From JBQTGK01 sp052400665 (lineage in GTDB: Bacteria; Bacteroidota; Bacteroidia; Bacteroidales; Marinifilaceae): a stretch of DNA of 64,000 bases. Position numbers and translations under genes: made by a program. Positions 41,248 through 50,427 of this stretch are shown here, piece by piece; position 1 is the stretch's first letter; each line of letters begins with the position of its first letter. Below the pieces are notes generated by a model. It saw nothing but the letters and a program-made list of their open reading frames with translations, did no database searches and was not told where the DNA came from. The stretch lies in assembly GCA_052400665.1 (NCBI GenBank), contig JBQTGK010000001.1. The stretch is one strand, 5' to 3'.

Positions 41248-43755
41248 TTAAAATTGTTGACCAATTACAAAGTGGAATTGACCACCATTCTGTCCTGATT
41301 GATTAGCTTCGTCAAATCCATATCCATAGTCGATTCCTAACAATCCAAACATAGGAAGGAAAATTCTAAGACCAACCCCTGCTGAACGTTTTAGGTTAAA
41401 CGGCTGAAAATCTTCAAAATCGTACCAGGCATTACCAGCCTCGGCAAAAGCCAAAGCATAAATTGTTGCCGATTGGCTCAATGATAATGGATAACGCAGT
41501 TCGGCAGTAAATTTACTATATACATTACCTCCCAATCGTCTGCCATCAGTTGTTACGGGAGTTAATGATCCATTTTCGTAACCTCTTAAACCAATATTAT
41601 CACTTCCGTACATGCTATATCCCGACATTCCGTCACCACCCACTTCAAAACCTTCAAAAGGTGATCGTTTGTCTTTATCGTAATATCCTAGATATCCAAA
41701 TTCAGCACCAGTATATAAAACCAGCTTGTCATTCTTAGCTAACAAACCATTGTACATTTTTCCTTTAAATGTCCATTTATGATACTCCACCCATTTGTAA
41801 AGTTCATCCTCATCGGCTCTGGCGTAATCCAAATCCTCGAACCAGGAATACGGAGGAGTGAATTTTAAACTTAAAGAGAATGATGATCCTCTACGGGTAT
41901 ATAACGGATTATCGATCGAACTTCTTGAAAGTGTAGTAGTAAAACTAAAGTTATTTGAAGTACCATCTGAGATCAGATAATATTGCCAATTATGCAAATT
42001 ATAGTTTTGATAACTTACTTCGTTGTATAATGAAAAATAATCATCAGGCCATTTTAAACGGCGGGCTAACCCTACACTAGCACCAAAAATTTTCTGACTC
42101 TGATCTGAATCATTCCCATAAGTTGTATAATAATTATAACTACGACTATAACCTGATTGCTGAGAATAGTAAATAGAAGTACTTAAAGATGTTGGTTTTT
42201 TACCCCCTAACCATGGCTCGGTGAAAGATATACTATACGAATTATAGTAAGATCCATTGGTTTGAGCACGAATACTTAAAGTTTGACCATCACCCGTAGG
42301 TAGCGGACTCCAAGCCTCTTTGTTAAAAATGTTACGAATAGAAAAATTCGAAAATTTTAAACCCACGGTTCCAATAATCATACCAGCACCCCAACCTCCT
42401 GAAAGTTCAATTTGGTCGTTTGCTTTTTCTTCTAACTCATAAGTAATATCAACTGTACCACTTTCTGGGTGAGGTTTAATGTCTGGATTAATCGCTTCAG
42501 GATCGAAATGTCCTAACTGAGCAAGCTCTCGCACACTACGAATAATATCCGATTTACTAAACAACTCTCCTGGATAAGTGTACAATTCTCTTCGGGCAAC
42601 ATGCTCGTGAGTTTTAGTATTTCCAACAATATTAACACGATCTATAGTAGCTTGCTTACCCTCAATCATTCTCATTTCAAGATTAATTGAATCTTTACCA
42701 ACAACTTTCTCAACCGGATTTACATTGAAAAACAGATAACCCTTATCCAGATATAGATTACTTACCGCATCATCATCAGTACTTAATCTTTCATCCAAAT
42801 AGGTTTGATTGTAAACATCACCTTTTTTAATTTTAAGAACTCTCTCTAAATCAAAAGCCGTATATACAGTATTACCTACCCAGGTAATATCATTAAAGAA
42901 ATACTGATTTCCTTCTTTCAATTTAAGGTATAAATTAACTCTATCTTCAGATACTTGTTCAATACTATCAGATAAAATAATCGCATCTCGATATCCCTCT
43001 TCGTTATACTTATCTATTAAACTAATTTTATCCTCTTTCCACTTTCCTTCAATGTATTTTGCTGATTTAAAAAAGTTTTTAATTCTTTTTTCTTTCGACC
43101 CTTTAATAGCCTTTTTAACTTTTTTATCGCTGAGAGCAGTGTTACCTTCAATAAAGATATTCTTAATCTTTATTTTATTATTTCTATTCATATTGATATC
43201 GATAATGACACTATTCTCTTCTGTTGGATCATCTCGTTGTAAAACACTTACATCAATATTAAAGAAACCTTTCTCCTTAAAATAATTTTCTACAATTGTT
43301 TGAGTATTTGCAATTAAAAAATCGGTAACCTGACTTCCTTTTTGCAACTTTAACTTCTCTTTTAACTTATTTGTTTCACTCTTAGAAGTACCATTATACG
43401 TAACATCTGATAATCGAGGACGTTCCTGAAGATTAATATTCAAATAAATCTTTTTATCGATAAGTTTAGTCGCTGTAATCTGAATATCGGAGAATAATCC
43501 CTGCTTATACAATTTTTTAATTGCTTTAGTCACTTTTTCTCCAGGCACTTCGATATCGGAACCTACTCGTAAACCAGATATCTGAACAAGCACGTTACTC
43601 TCCAAATGTTTTACACCACTTACTGTTATCCCACCCAGCTCAAATTTTTTGGGCGAAGAATAATGCAATGTAGGATTATAAATTGTATCAGTTTCCTGCG
43701 CTAAGGCAGTGATACTTAAAAATAGAGTAAATATAAAAGTTAATCGTTTAATCAT
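41248..43755 (-). CDS. bamA: Outer-membrane protein assembly factor BamA
   Basis: The 835-residue product has a signal peptide (about residues 1-19), a series of POTRA domains (about 40-450; GVKHLESNVLVQISGLRVGSDI, NIFIEGNTALSDKKVKKAI and VNIVGNTKTHEHVARRELYTYPGELF mark three) and a 16-strand barrel (about 460-835) ending FVIGQQF with the expected final Phe. GDGMSGYSMYGSDNIGLRGY near residue 710 corresponds to the conserved loop 6 region (VRGF/LRGY motif). It inserts barrel proteins into the outer membrane. It lies 24 bp after uppS and is followed by two Skp-like genes. Confidence 0.96.
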   Translation of the reverse strand: MIKRLTFIFTLFLSITALAQETDTIYNPTLHYSSPKKFELGGITVSGVKHLESNVLVQISGLRVGSDIEVPGEKVTKAIKKLYKQGLFSDIQITATKLIDKKIYLNINLQERPRLSDVTYNGTSKSETNKLKEKLKLQKGSQVTDFLIANTQTIVENYFKEKGFFNIDVSVLQRDDPTEENSVIIDINMNRNNKIKIKNIFIEGNTALSDKKVKKAIKGSKEKRIKNFFKSAKYIEGKWKEDKISLIDKYNEEGYRDAIILSDSIEQVSEDRVNLYLKLKEGNQYFFNDITWVGNTVYTAFDLERVLKIKKGDVYNQTYLDERLSTDDDAVSNLYLDKGYLFFNVNPVEKVVGKDSINLEMRMIEGKQATIDRVNIVGNTKTHEHVARRELYTYPGELFSKSDIIRSVRELAQLGHFDPEAINPDIKPHPESGTVDITYELEEKANDQIELSGGWGAGMIIGTVGLKFSNFSIRNIFNKEAWSPLPTGDGQTLSIRAQTNGSYYNSYSISFTEPWLGGKKPTSLSTSIYYSQQSGYSRSYNYYTTYGNDSDQSQKIFGASVGLARRLKWPDDYFSLYNEVSYQNYNLHNWQYYLISDGTSNNFSFTTTLSRSSIDNPLYTRRGSSFSLSLKFTPPYSWFEDLDYARADEDELYKWVEYHKWTFKGKMYNGLLAKNDKLVLYTGAEFGYLGYYDKDKRSPFEGFEVGGDGMSGYSMYGSDNIGLRGYENGSLTPVTTDGRRLGGNVYSKFTAELRYPLSLSQSATIYALAFAEAGNAWYDFEDFQPFNLKRSAGVGLRIFLPMFGLLGIDYGYGFDEANQSGQNGGQFHFVIGQQF

Positions 43756-43779
43756 TACTTAAGTTATAATGGTTAATTC

Positions 43780-44526
43780 TTAATTGTCATTTAATTGTTC
43801 ACTAGTTTTACCAAATCTTCGTTCTCGGTTCTGGTAATTTAAAAGTGCCTTATATAATTCTTCTTTTGTAAAATCGGGCCAAAATAGTTCGGTAAAATAC
43901 AATTCTGAATAAGCAATTTGCCAAAGCAAAAAATTACTGATTCTATTTTCACCGCTGGTTCGAATTAAAAGTTCAGGATCAGGTATCCCCTTTGTTGTAA
44001 GGTGATTCTCGAAAACAGCATTAGAGATTTGATCTGGAGATAATTCTCCTTTAGCAATTTCTCCTGCAATATTTTTTACTGCATTTACAATTTCCCATCT
44101 TGAACTATAGCTTAGTGCTAAAACCAGAGTTAAACCCGAATTGCTTGCTGTTGTCGAAATGGTACCATTTAATTTAGCTCTCACCTCCTCTGGTAAACTG
44201 CCTAAATCGCCAATAGCTTGTAATCGAACATTATTCTTCATTAAAGTAGGGGTTTCATTTTCAATTGCTTCCACAAGCAAAGACATTAAACCCATTACTT
44301 CATCTTTAGGACGATTCCAATTTTCTGTTGAAAAAGCATAGAGTGTAAGATAGGATATTCCTAATTCTGCAGCACCTTCAACAGTTTGTTTTACTGCCTC
44401 AACGCCATTCTGATGTCCTATAATTCGGTGTTCGCCGCGCATTTTTGCCCAACGTCCATTTCCATCCATAATAATTGCCAGGTGATTAGGCAATTTTTCT
44501 TTTATGATTTTATCCTTGAATGACAT
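43780..44526 (-). CDS. uppS: Undecaprenyl diphosphate synthase (isoprenyl transferase)
   Basis: The 248-residue cis-prenyltransferase makes the C55 lipid carrier for peptidoglycan and other wall sugars. LAIIMDGNGRWAKMRG near residue 16 holds the catalytic Asp and the diphosphate-binding loop. LTLYAFSTENWNRPKDEV and the C-terminal PDPELLIRTSGENRISNFLLWQIAYSELYF are family signatures. It starts 3 bp after the PorG-like gene and precedes bamA, forming a tight envelope operon. Confidence 0.97.
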   Translation of the reverse strand: MSFKDKIIKEKLPNHLAIIMDGNGRWAKMRGEHRIIGHQNGVEAVKQTVEGAAELGISYLTLYAFSTENWNRPKDEVMGLMSLLVEAIENETPTLMKNNVRLQAIGDLGSLPEEVRAKLNGTISTTASNSGLTLVLALSYSSRWEIVNAVKNIAGEIAKGELSPDQISNAVFENHLTTKGIPDPELLIRTSGENRISNFLLWQIAYSELYFTELFWPDFTKEELYKALLNYQNRERRFGKTSEQLNDN

Positions 44527-44529
44527 ATT

Positions 44530-45195
44530 CTATTTTACAAATCTATCGTATGAATGACAAGCTTCATTATCTGGAAATAGCTTATAGCTAAGCATAATTC
44601 CGAAAAAAGAGGCCCAATCATTATTGTGCATTAAATTGCTTTCATTAAAATTGTTTGGGTCATCTAAATGATCCAAATCATCGGTAAATGTTTTTCTAAA
44701 ACTCCACTCCAGAGCCGCTGTCCACCTACCACCAAGATTATACTTAAATCCCGCACCCATAGGTATTGTAAATGACGATTCGGTACTGCTTGGAGCTATA
44801 TAACCAATCCCTGCCGTAACATAAGGAACAAGTCGTTTTGTTTTTGTTTTTCCAGGTGCCCAAAATGGTTGAAAATTAAATTCAGCCTGTAATGACAAAT
44901 CAACCACATCAGTATCAAATGAAGCTCCTCTATTTTGCTGATAATAATTCTTAGCATCGAGGTCTTCGCCACTTAATCCGGAAAATATCATACTTGCTCT
45001 AAGAGAATATCGGGAGTTAAAATTATATCGATAAATTCCCCCTATTGCAACTGAACTTGAGTAAAAGTGATTAGTTGGATTAATGTCTCCCATATAGTAG
45101 GAAACTCCTCCAAAAAAACCTAACTCAGCTTTGGTTTGCGAAAATGCCGAATTACTAACGACAAAAAACAGTATCCCAAAAATCAGTTTATACAT
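44530..45195 (-). CDS. PorG-like type IX secretion outer-membrane barrel protein
   Basis: The product is 221 residues from the ATG at 45195; a GTG at 45225 would add ten residues in front of an otherwise clean signal peptide (MYKLIFGILFFVVSNSAFSQ), so the ATG is preferred. The mature part is a small barrel (AELGFFGGVSYYMGDINPTNHFY, RASMIFSGLSGEDLDA, VPYVTAGIGYI, WTAALEWSFRKTFTDDLD) of the DUF6089/PorG type. In Porphyromonas the porG gene also precedes uppS, bamA and two ompH genes, so the order supports the call. PorG helps anchor the PorKN ring of type IX secretion. Confidence 0.75.
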   Translation of the reverse strand: MYKLIFGILFFVVSNSAFSQTKAELGFFGGVSYYMGDINPTNHFYSSSVAIGGIYRYNFNSRYSLRASMIFSGLSGEDLDAKNYYQQNRGASFDTDVVDLSLQAEFNFQPFWAPGKTKTKRLVPYVTAGIGYIAPSSTESSFTIPMGAGFKYNLGGRWTAALEWSFRKTFTDDLDHLDDPNNFNESNLMHNNDWASFFGIMLSYKLFPDNEACHSYDRFVK

Positions 45196-45406
45196 GAAAA
45201 ACAAGTTTGTATTTTTTCTCCTCACAAACGAATATTAACCTAATGAATACCCTATAATCATTGATATGATTAAGGCACAAGCAACCTAAATTCATTCACA
45301 AGCTACAAAAGTAACATATAATCTTAAAAAACCTTATTCAGCAAGAAAAATAAAACGATTGTCTCGTTAAATTTTGTTAAAATAAAAAGTATTGTTCCTG
45401 AGATTA

Positions 45407-46291
45407 TTAATTACGTTTATCAACACCCCACATTAGCTTGTTTCGCAAGGTTCCGTAGAAACTATGTGTTTTTAGTTTTAAGACCTTTATTTGAAAATTA
45501 GCTCTTTTAATTTTAAGCTCAATTGATGAATCGAAGGTACACGAACGAGAATCAAGAGAAGCCATATATGCCTTACTCCTACCTTCTACTCTTAATGTAA
45601 TTTCGTGATGATTAGGAACTACAATTGGGCGTACGGTAAGGTTATGAGGAGAAATGGGTGAAATCACAAAATTTTGAGTATTCGGAATTAATATGGGCCC
45701 ACCTGCACTTAAGGAATATGCTGTTGAGCCTGTTGGTGTGGATATAATAAGCCCATCGGCCCAATAAGAATTCAGGTATTCATTATTAAGATAAGTATGA
45801 ATGGTGATCATTGAAGCCGAGTCGGTTTTGTGAACAGTAAATTCGTTTAGTGCATAATTGAATTCTTCAAATAATCCATTTTTTGAGGTTTCCAACTGAA
45901 GTAGACTTCTCTCCTCGATGGTAAACTCACCTGCAATAATATCTGCCAAAGCCTGTGGTATTTCATCCTGAGCTATATCGGCCATAAAACCTAAACGACC
46001 ACTGTTAATTCCTACAATTGGAATACCTGAATCACGAACAACACGAACAGCGTCCAAAAAGGTTCCGTCTCCTCCAATGGAGAAAACATACTTTACATCC
46101 TTATCCAAATCTTCGTATCCTGAAAAGTATCCCCCCACAGGAGGCTTAAAATTTATTTCCCGAATCAAAAAATCATACAAAGGCTCATAAATGAATATCT
46201 CCACATTGTGCTTTGTGAAAACTTCAAACATCATTTTAAAGCTATCAGTAAAATTTTCGTTAAATAATTTACCAAACAGGGCTATTTTCAT
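45407..46291 (-). CDS. nadK: NAD kinase
   Basis: The 294-residue enzyme phosphorylates NAD to NADP. VFSIGGDGTFLDAVR near residue 70 is the GGDGT catalytic motif. GINSGRLGFMADI and LIISTPTGSTAYSLSAGGPI are the other family motifs. The length is normal. It sits 212 bp upstream of the PorG-like gene in the same direction; with that gap a separate promoter for the porG-uppS-bamA unit is likely. Confidence 0.97.
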   Translation of the reverse strand: MKIALFGKLFNENFTDSFKMMFEVFTKHNVEIFIYEPLYDFLIREINFKPPVGGYFSGYEDLDKDVKYVFSIGGDGTFLDAVRVVRDSGIPIVGINSGRLGFMADIAQDEIPQALADIIAGEFTIEERSLLQLETSKNGLFEEFNYALNEFTVHKTDSASMITIHTYLNNEYLNSYWADGLIISTPTGSTAYSLSAGGPILIPNTQNFVISPISPHNLTVRPIVVPNHHEITLRVEGRSKAYMASLDSRSCTFDSSIELKIKRANFQIKVLKLKTHSFYGTLRNKLMWGVDKRN

Positions 46292-46422
46292 TGTATTGCA
46301 GTTTGATTGTAAAAGTTGCTACTCCATATTTTTTAAATGGAAAATTCGGAATAAGCTTGTGACAAATATAAATGATTCTGCAAATCTTCAAACCCCAGCT
46401 TACATAAAATTGTAAATTACTT

Positions 46423-47088
46423 TTATATATTTAAAAAGCGCATAAAAGAATTGTAGCGATCCTCCAGCACATCTTTCATATCATCTTCACGTACATAAGT
46501 AGTTTTAATGGTATAATCGTATCGCAAAAAAGTTTGAATTATTGAAGTAAGATTACTGTGATTTACTTTAATTGTCAACTCTATTTTTCGGGAATCGGTA
46601 GAAGATTTCACATAAAGACTTAAAATTTTAGCATCGTTACTTTCAACAATACGAGATATTTCGCTTAATGAGTAATCTACAGAATTTAATTCTAGAACAA
46701 TTATTCCTCCTGGTTCTCTAACAGAAAATATCCTTTCTATGTATTGCATTAAATCGTTTAGCGTAATTAGGCCAAAATAAGTTTTTTCATCTTCTAAAAC
46801 AGGAATTACCGTTAACTTTAAGCGTGACACAATTTCAATAATATCATAGATGTGCTGATTTGCTGACACATAAGGACTAAACAATGACAACTTCTGTCCT
46901 CCAATTGGATCTTCTGCCTTATTTAAATCATAGATATCATTATCAGAAATTAATCCCAAAAATTCATCGCCCTTCACAATTGGCAAATGTGAAACCCTAA
47001 ATATTTCCATCCAATTAAGAGCTTGTATTCCTGTATCTGTTTCGCGCAATACCGGAACAACATCAGAAATTAAATCTTTTGCTATCAT
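46423..47088 (-). CDS. CBS-domain protein with C-terminal ACT-like part
   Basis: The product is 221 residues from the ATG at 47088; a TTG at 47127 would add 13 residues, but the ATG agrees with the usual start of the family (MIAKDLISDVVPVL). Two CBS motifs follow (about residues 1-60, FRVSHLPIVKGDEFLGLISDNDI; 70-130, LKLTVIPVLEDEKTYFGLITLNDL). The last 90 residues contain GGIIVLELNSVDYSLSEISRIVESNDAKIL, an ACT-like layout. It may sense an adenine nucleotide. It lies 131 bp upstream of nadK and divergent from pdxJ; the target is unknown. Confidence 0.82.
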   Translation of the reverse strand: MIAKDLISDVVPVLRETDTGIQALNWMEIFRVSHLPIVKGDEFLGLISDNDIYDLNKAEDPIGGQKLSLFSPYVSANQHIYDIIEIVSRLKLTVIPVLEDEKTYFGLITLNDLMQYIERIFSVREPGGIIVLELNSVDYSLSEISRIVESNDAKILSLYVKSSTDSRKIELTIKVNHSNLTSIIQTFLRYDYTIKTTYVREDDMKDVLEDRYNSFMRFLNI

Positions 47089-47198
47089 ATTTACCTGTTT
47101 TCTAGGAATTACTTTTAATTTTGCCAAGAGGTAATATCAGTTTTAAACAATATAACTCCACATACCCGTCATTCTTTTTAATTTAAGATTTCATAAAA

Positions 47199-47912
47199 AT
47201 GACTAGACTTAGTGTAAATATAAACAAAATTGCGACATTAAGAAATGCCCGCGGAGGTAATACTCCTAATGTTTGCGAAGCCGCAACAAACTGTGAACGG
47301 TTTGGTGCTGAAGGAATTACCGTACATCCTCGACCAGATGAAAGACACATTCGTTATCAGGATGTTAAAGACTTGAATCCTCTGGTAACTACTGAATTTA
47401 ACATTGAAGGTTATCCTTCGAGTGATTTTATTGATTTAGTTTTAAAAACCAAGCCCGATCAAGTAACACTTGTTCCTGATCCTCCCGAAGCAATAACTTC
47501 AAATGCAGGATGGGATACTGTAAAAAATAAAGATCTATTAATCGGGATTATTTCAAAATTTAAGGCCGAAGGTATTCGAACATCTATATTTGTTGATACT
47601 AATTTAGCTAATATTGAAGGGGCACTGGCTACCGGAACCGATCGAATTGAATTGTATACCGAACCTTACGCTACAAATTATCCTATTAACAAACAAGAAG
47701 CTATACGTCCTTTTGTAATCGCTGCTAAAAAAGCAAGCGAGCTGGGTTTAAAAATTAATGCAGGTCACGATTTAAGCCTGGAGAATTTGAACTATTTTTA
47801 TAAAAACATTCCAAATTTGGCCGAAGTATCAATTGGTCATGCTTTAATTTCTGATGCTTTGTATTTTGGACTTGAAAATACCATTCAGATGTATCGAAAG
47901 TGTTTAAAATAA
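47199..47912 (+). CDS. pdxJ: Pyridoxine 5'-phosphate synthase
   Basis: The 237-residue TIM-barrel enzyme joins deoxyxylulose phosphate and aminoacetone phosphate to make vitamin B6. The signatures are SVNINKIATLRNARGG at the start, GITVHPRPDERHIRYQDV near residue 46, QVTLVPDPPEAITSNAGWD, LYTEPYA and the C-terminal AGHDLSLENL with EVSIGHALISDAL. Length is normal. It is a single gene, divergent from the CBS-protein gene by 110 bp and closed by a terminator. Confidence 0.97.
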   Translation: MTRLSVNINKIATLRNARGGNTPNVCEAATNCERFGAEGITVHPRPDERHIRYQDVKDLNPLVTTEFNIEGYPSSDFIDLVLKTKPDQVTLVPDPPEAITSNAGWDTVKNKDLLIGIISKFKAEGIRTSIFVDTNLANIEGALATGTDRIELYTEPYATNYPINKQEAIRPFVIAAKKASELGLKINAGHDLSLENLNYFYKNIPNLAEVSIGHALISDALYFGLENTIQMYRKCLK

Positions 47913-47940
47913 ATATTTCGAACTAAAAAAATATCAGCGA

Positions 47941-47977
47941 GGATGTCTTATTAAAAAAGACATCCTTTCTTTTTTTA
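47941..47977 (+). terminator. pdxJ terminator
   Basis: GGATGTCTT (47941-47949) pairs with AAGACATCC (47957-47965), followed by a T-rich run. Confidence 0.85.
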
Positions 47978-48007
47978 TTTTAAAGCTCTAATTATATCTT
48001 TATTTAC

Positions 48008-48817
48008 ATGAAATTAAATTATAGAAAATTTGGGGAAGGACATCCTCTTATAATTGCACATGGCTTATATGGCTCGTCGGATAATTGGGTAAGCATTGCC
48101 AAAGAGCTTGCTACTAATTTTGAGGTATTTTTAATCGACCAAAGAAACCATGGGGCTTCTCCTCATACAAATTCTCATACTTATCAGGATTTAAAAGAAG
48201 ATTTGCTGGAATTTATGGACGACCATCACATTGAAAAAGCAACCCTTTTAGGACACTCGATGGGTGGAAAGACGGTTATGTTTTTTGCGGCCGAGTATCC
48301 CGAAAGAGTTAGTAATTTATTGGTAGCAGATATCGCTCCAAAAAATTATTCAGAAATTTCAGCTGGCTCAAGTCAAAATATCGACCATAAAAATATTGTT
48401 TCGGCAATGTTAAATTTTAAATTCGACAACTTTAAATCAAGAACCGAAATAGATCAAAAATTATCGGAAGATATTAAGAGCAAGCGAGTACGCCAGTTTC
48501 TATTAAAAAATTTAAAGAGAGATGGTGAGAAAAAATTTAGCTGGAAATTAAATATTGAGACCATTAGTAAATTTCTTCCTCAGATAATGGATGGAATGAA
48601 CAAAAATGATTTTATACATGGAAAAGGAATAAGCGGTTTTCCTGTTCTTTTTATGCGAGGTGCCAATTCGAATTACATTACTGATGATGATCACAATTTA
48701 ATTCGTACCATATTCCCTTATGCCGAAATAACTACTATTCCTAAAGCAGGCCATTGGTTACATGCCGAACAACCAAAGTTACTGGTAAAAACAATTGAGT
48801 ATTTCGTATTAGATTAA
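48008..48817 (+). CDS. Alpha/beta-hydrolase, YbfF-type esterase-like
   Basis: The 269-residue protein has the alpha/beta-hydrolase order. The oxyanion segment is AHGLYGSSDNW near residue 18, the strand FLIDQRNHGASPH near 45, and the nucleophile elbow GHSMGG near 79 (LLGHSMGGKTVMFFA). A final catalytic His lies in KAGHWLHAEQP near 252. There is no signal peptide. The YbfF branch hydrolyses acyl esters or acyl-CoA in vitro; the natural substrate is unknown. It appears monocistronic. Confidence 0.88.
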   Translation: MKLNYRKFGEGHPLIIAHGLYGSSDNWVSIAKELATNFEVFLIDQRNHGASPHTNSHTYQDLKEDLLEFMDDHHIEKATLLGHSMGGKTVMFFAAEYPERVSNLLVADIAPKNYSEISAGSSQNIDHKNIVSAMLNFKFDNFKSRTEIDQKLSEDIKSKRVRQFLLKNLKRDGEKKFSWKLNIETISKFLPQIMDGMNKNDFIHGKGISGFPVLFMRGANSNYITDDDHNLIRTIFPYAEITTIPKAGHWLHAEQPKLLVKTIEYFVLD

Positions 48818-49029
48818 TTACCTGAGTTCTGATAAAATAATCAACACAAAGAGTCATTTTTGTTCAAAATCTAATTTAAACTCCTATCAAATTGCCGTGG
48901 TATCTTAAAGAATTGATGCGTAAAGTTTGGATGAAGATTATCCAACAATAAGCCGTAAGCAATAAATGACAACTAATTACATAAATAATGTAATCTAATC
49001 TCATTTTTGTAGATTATACCACTAATAAT

Positions 49030-49061
49030 ATAGATTCTAATCGCGAAAATTATGAATCTAT
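49030..49061. repeat. Hairpin within the TAGATTA-rich region
   Basis: ATAGATTC (49030-49037) pairs with GAATCTAT (49054-49061), and TAAT (49038-49041) with ATTA (49049-49052) past one bulged base. The loop is CGCGAAA. No T-run follows. Confidence 0.45.
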
Positions 49062-49176
49062 TTCATATTTAATAGATTATATTATCGTTTATATGGATTT
49101 TTTTAATGTTTTTAATGATTAAAAACACTAAAATGCTAATTCATTACACAATAAGGCAAGAGCATAAAACAAAAAA

Positions 49177-49201
49177 ACTCCGCCAAAAGCGGAGTTTTTT
49201 T
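49177..49201. terminator. Terminator of the lipoprotein gene
   Basis: ACTCCGC (49177-49183) pairs with GCGGAGT (49189-49195) with A- and T-runs on both sides. It closes the minus-strand lipoprotein gene and could stop plus-strand read-through too. Confidence 0.9.
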
Positions 49202-49222
49202 ATTGTTATATCTCAAGTAAGT

Positions 49223-50326
49223 TTACCATTCACCACCTAATTTTATGAATTGCGATCGTGCCTGAATATTAAAAGAATGAATATCTCCCTGATAAGGCTC
49301 AATATCTTCTTCGTACAAATAAGCCACAACTTTCACATAAAAGGTATCGCCTAAAGCGAGACCAAAATCGCCGGCATTCTCTTCTTCAAGAATAATACTC
49401 TCCATATCACCACCAGAAGCTGGTTGCCAATTTGATGTGTATAAAGGATTATTTTCATCTTTCTCAGAATTTAAAATTTCGATATAATAAAATGCATCGG
49501 CATTATTAATAGCCTTCCATTCTACACGTAAAGACAAAGCTCCTTCTCCAGCATTATGATCAGGGTCGATCGATTGATAATTTAAAGCTTCAATATCCTC
49601 ATTATAAATTTCATCAACAAGCTTATACTCTTCTCCTGATGTCATTTTCACATAAAACTTAACTGTTTCGGCACCACTAAAATTTTCGAAATATTCATTA
49701 GCGTCTATTTCCTGTAAACGCCATACGGTTTCGCCTGTCGAACTTTGTGCTTCAATTAAATCGTAAGTTTTATTTTCAAGAATTACTTTAGCCTCTTCAA
49801 CATTATTTCCCTTAACTTCAAACTCGTAACGATACATACTCTCATAGGCTCCATTACTCAAAATAACTTCCTTTACAAGAACGGCATCTGCAGTTAAATC
49901 TTCCAATTCGGGTATTGAGGAATAAAAATCCCAGTTGCCCAAAGAACTTTTTAAGAATAAATGATTTGCTGTTGAAGATTTATCGATTGTATATTCCCTT
50001 ATATTTCCAATAGTTTCATCATCTATTGTAAGTACATTATCATCAGATAAAGTCCAGAAACCCGCCTCATCATTATCTCTTCTGCCACTAAAATCCTGCT
50101 TTACCAAATCTCCACCACCATTAAATCGATACACCAAAATAGCATCGTCGGTAAAGTAATTTTGATTTTGATACGGATTAGCATACCAATATTTATTTTT
50201 TAAATCGCTGGTTTGAAATTCAAATTCTTCCTCATCACCTCCTCCACTGCTTCCGCAGGATGATAGAAACATACTCCCCATAATTAGGGCCGCAAATGAT
50301 AGTTTTTTATATAATGAACAATTCAT
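49223..50326 (-). CDS. Putative surface lipoprotein of unknown function
   Basis: The 367-residue product has a lipoprotein signal ending at the Cys of FLSSCGSSGGGDEEEFE. The acidic run shortly after the Cys resembles the lipoprotein export signal that sends Bacteroidota lipoproteins to the cell surface. The rest seems to be two beta-rich parts: an early one (KYWYANPYQNQNYF, VYRFNGGGDLVKQDF) like small lipocalin-type modules, and a later one (LRVEWKAINNADAFYYIEI) like a fibronectin type III domain. No catalytic motif is seen. It is monocistronic. Confidence 0.7.
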   Translation of the reverse strand: MNCSLYKKLSFAALIMGSMFLSSCGSSGGGDEEEFEFQTSDLKNKYWYANPYQNQNYFTDDAILVYRFNGGGDLVKQDFSGRRDNDEAGFWTLSDDNVLTIDDETIGNIREYTIDKSSTANHLFLKSSLGNWDFYSSIPELEDLTADAVLVKEVILSNGAYESMYRYEFEVKGNNVEEAKVILENKTYDLIEAQSSTGETVWRLQEIDANEYFENFSGAETVKFYVKMTSGEEYKLVDEIYNEDIEALNYQSIDPDHNAGEGALSLRVEWKAINNADAFYYIEILNSEKDENNPLYTSNWQPASGGDMESIILEEENAGDFGLALGDTFYVKVVAYLYEEDIEPYQGDIHSFNIQARSQFIKLGGEW

Positions 50327-50427
50327 TTCTATATTTTTTAATTTAAAATTAGGATTTATTTAATGCAATAAAATTATCAATAGGCTTAACACGAAAAAAC
50401 TCAATTTATTGTACAATATCAAGTGTA

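Larger units (their letters stand above)
48818..49222. other. Intergenic region with TAGATTA repeats
   Basis: The region is 405 bp and AT-rich with no reading frame of note. Between about 48991 and 49081 the 7-mer TAGATTA or its complement recurs: TAATCTA at 48991 with TAGATTA at 49010 as an inverted pair, and TAGATTATA at both 49010 and 49073. A 12-bp hairpin, ATAGATTC-TAAT with ATTA-(T)-GAATCTAT, spans 49030-49061. The right end holds the terminator at 49177-49201. Confidence 0.5.
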
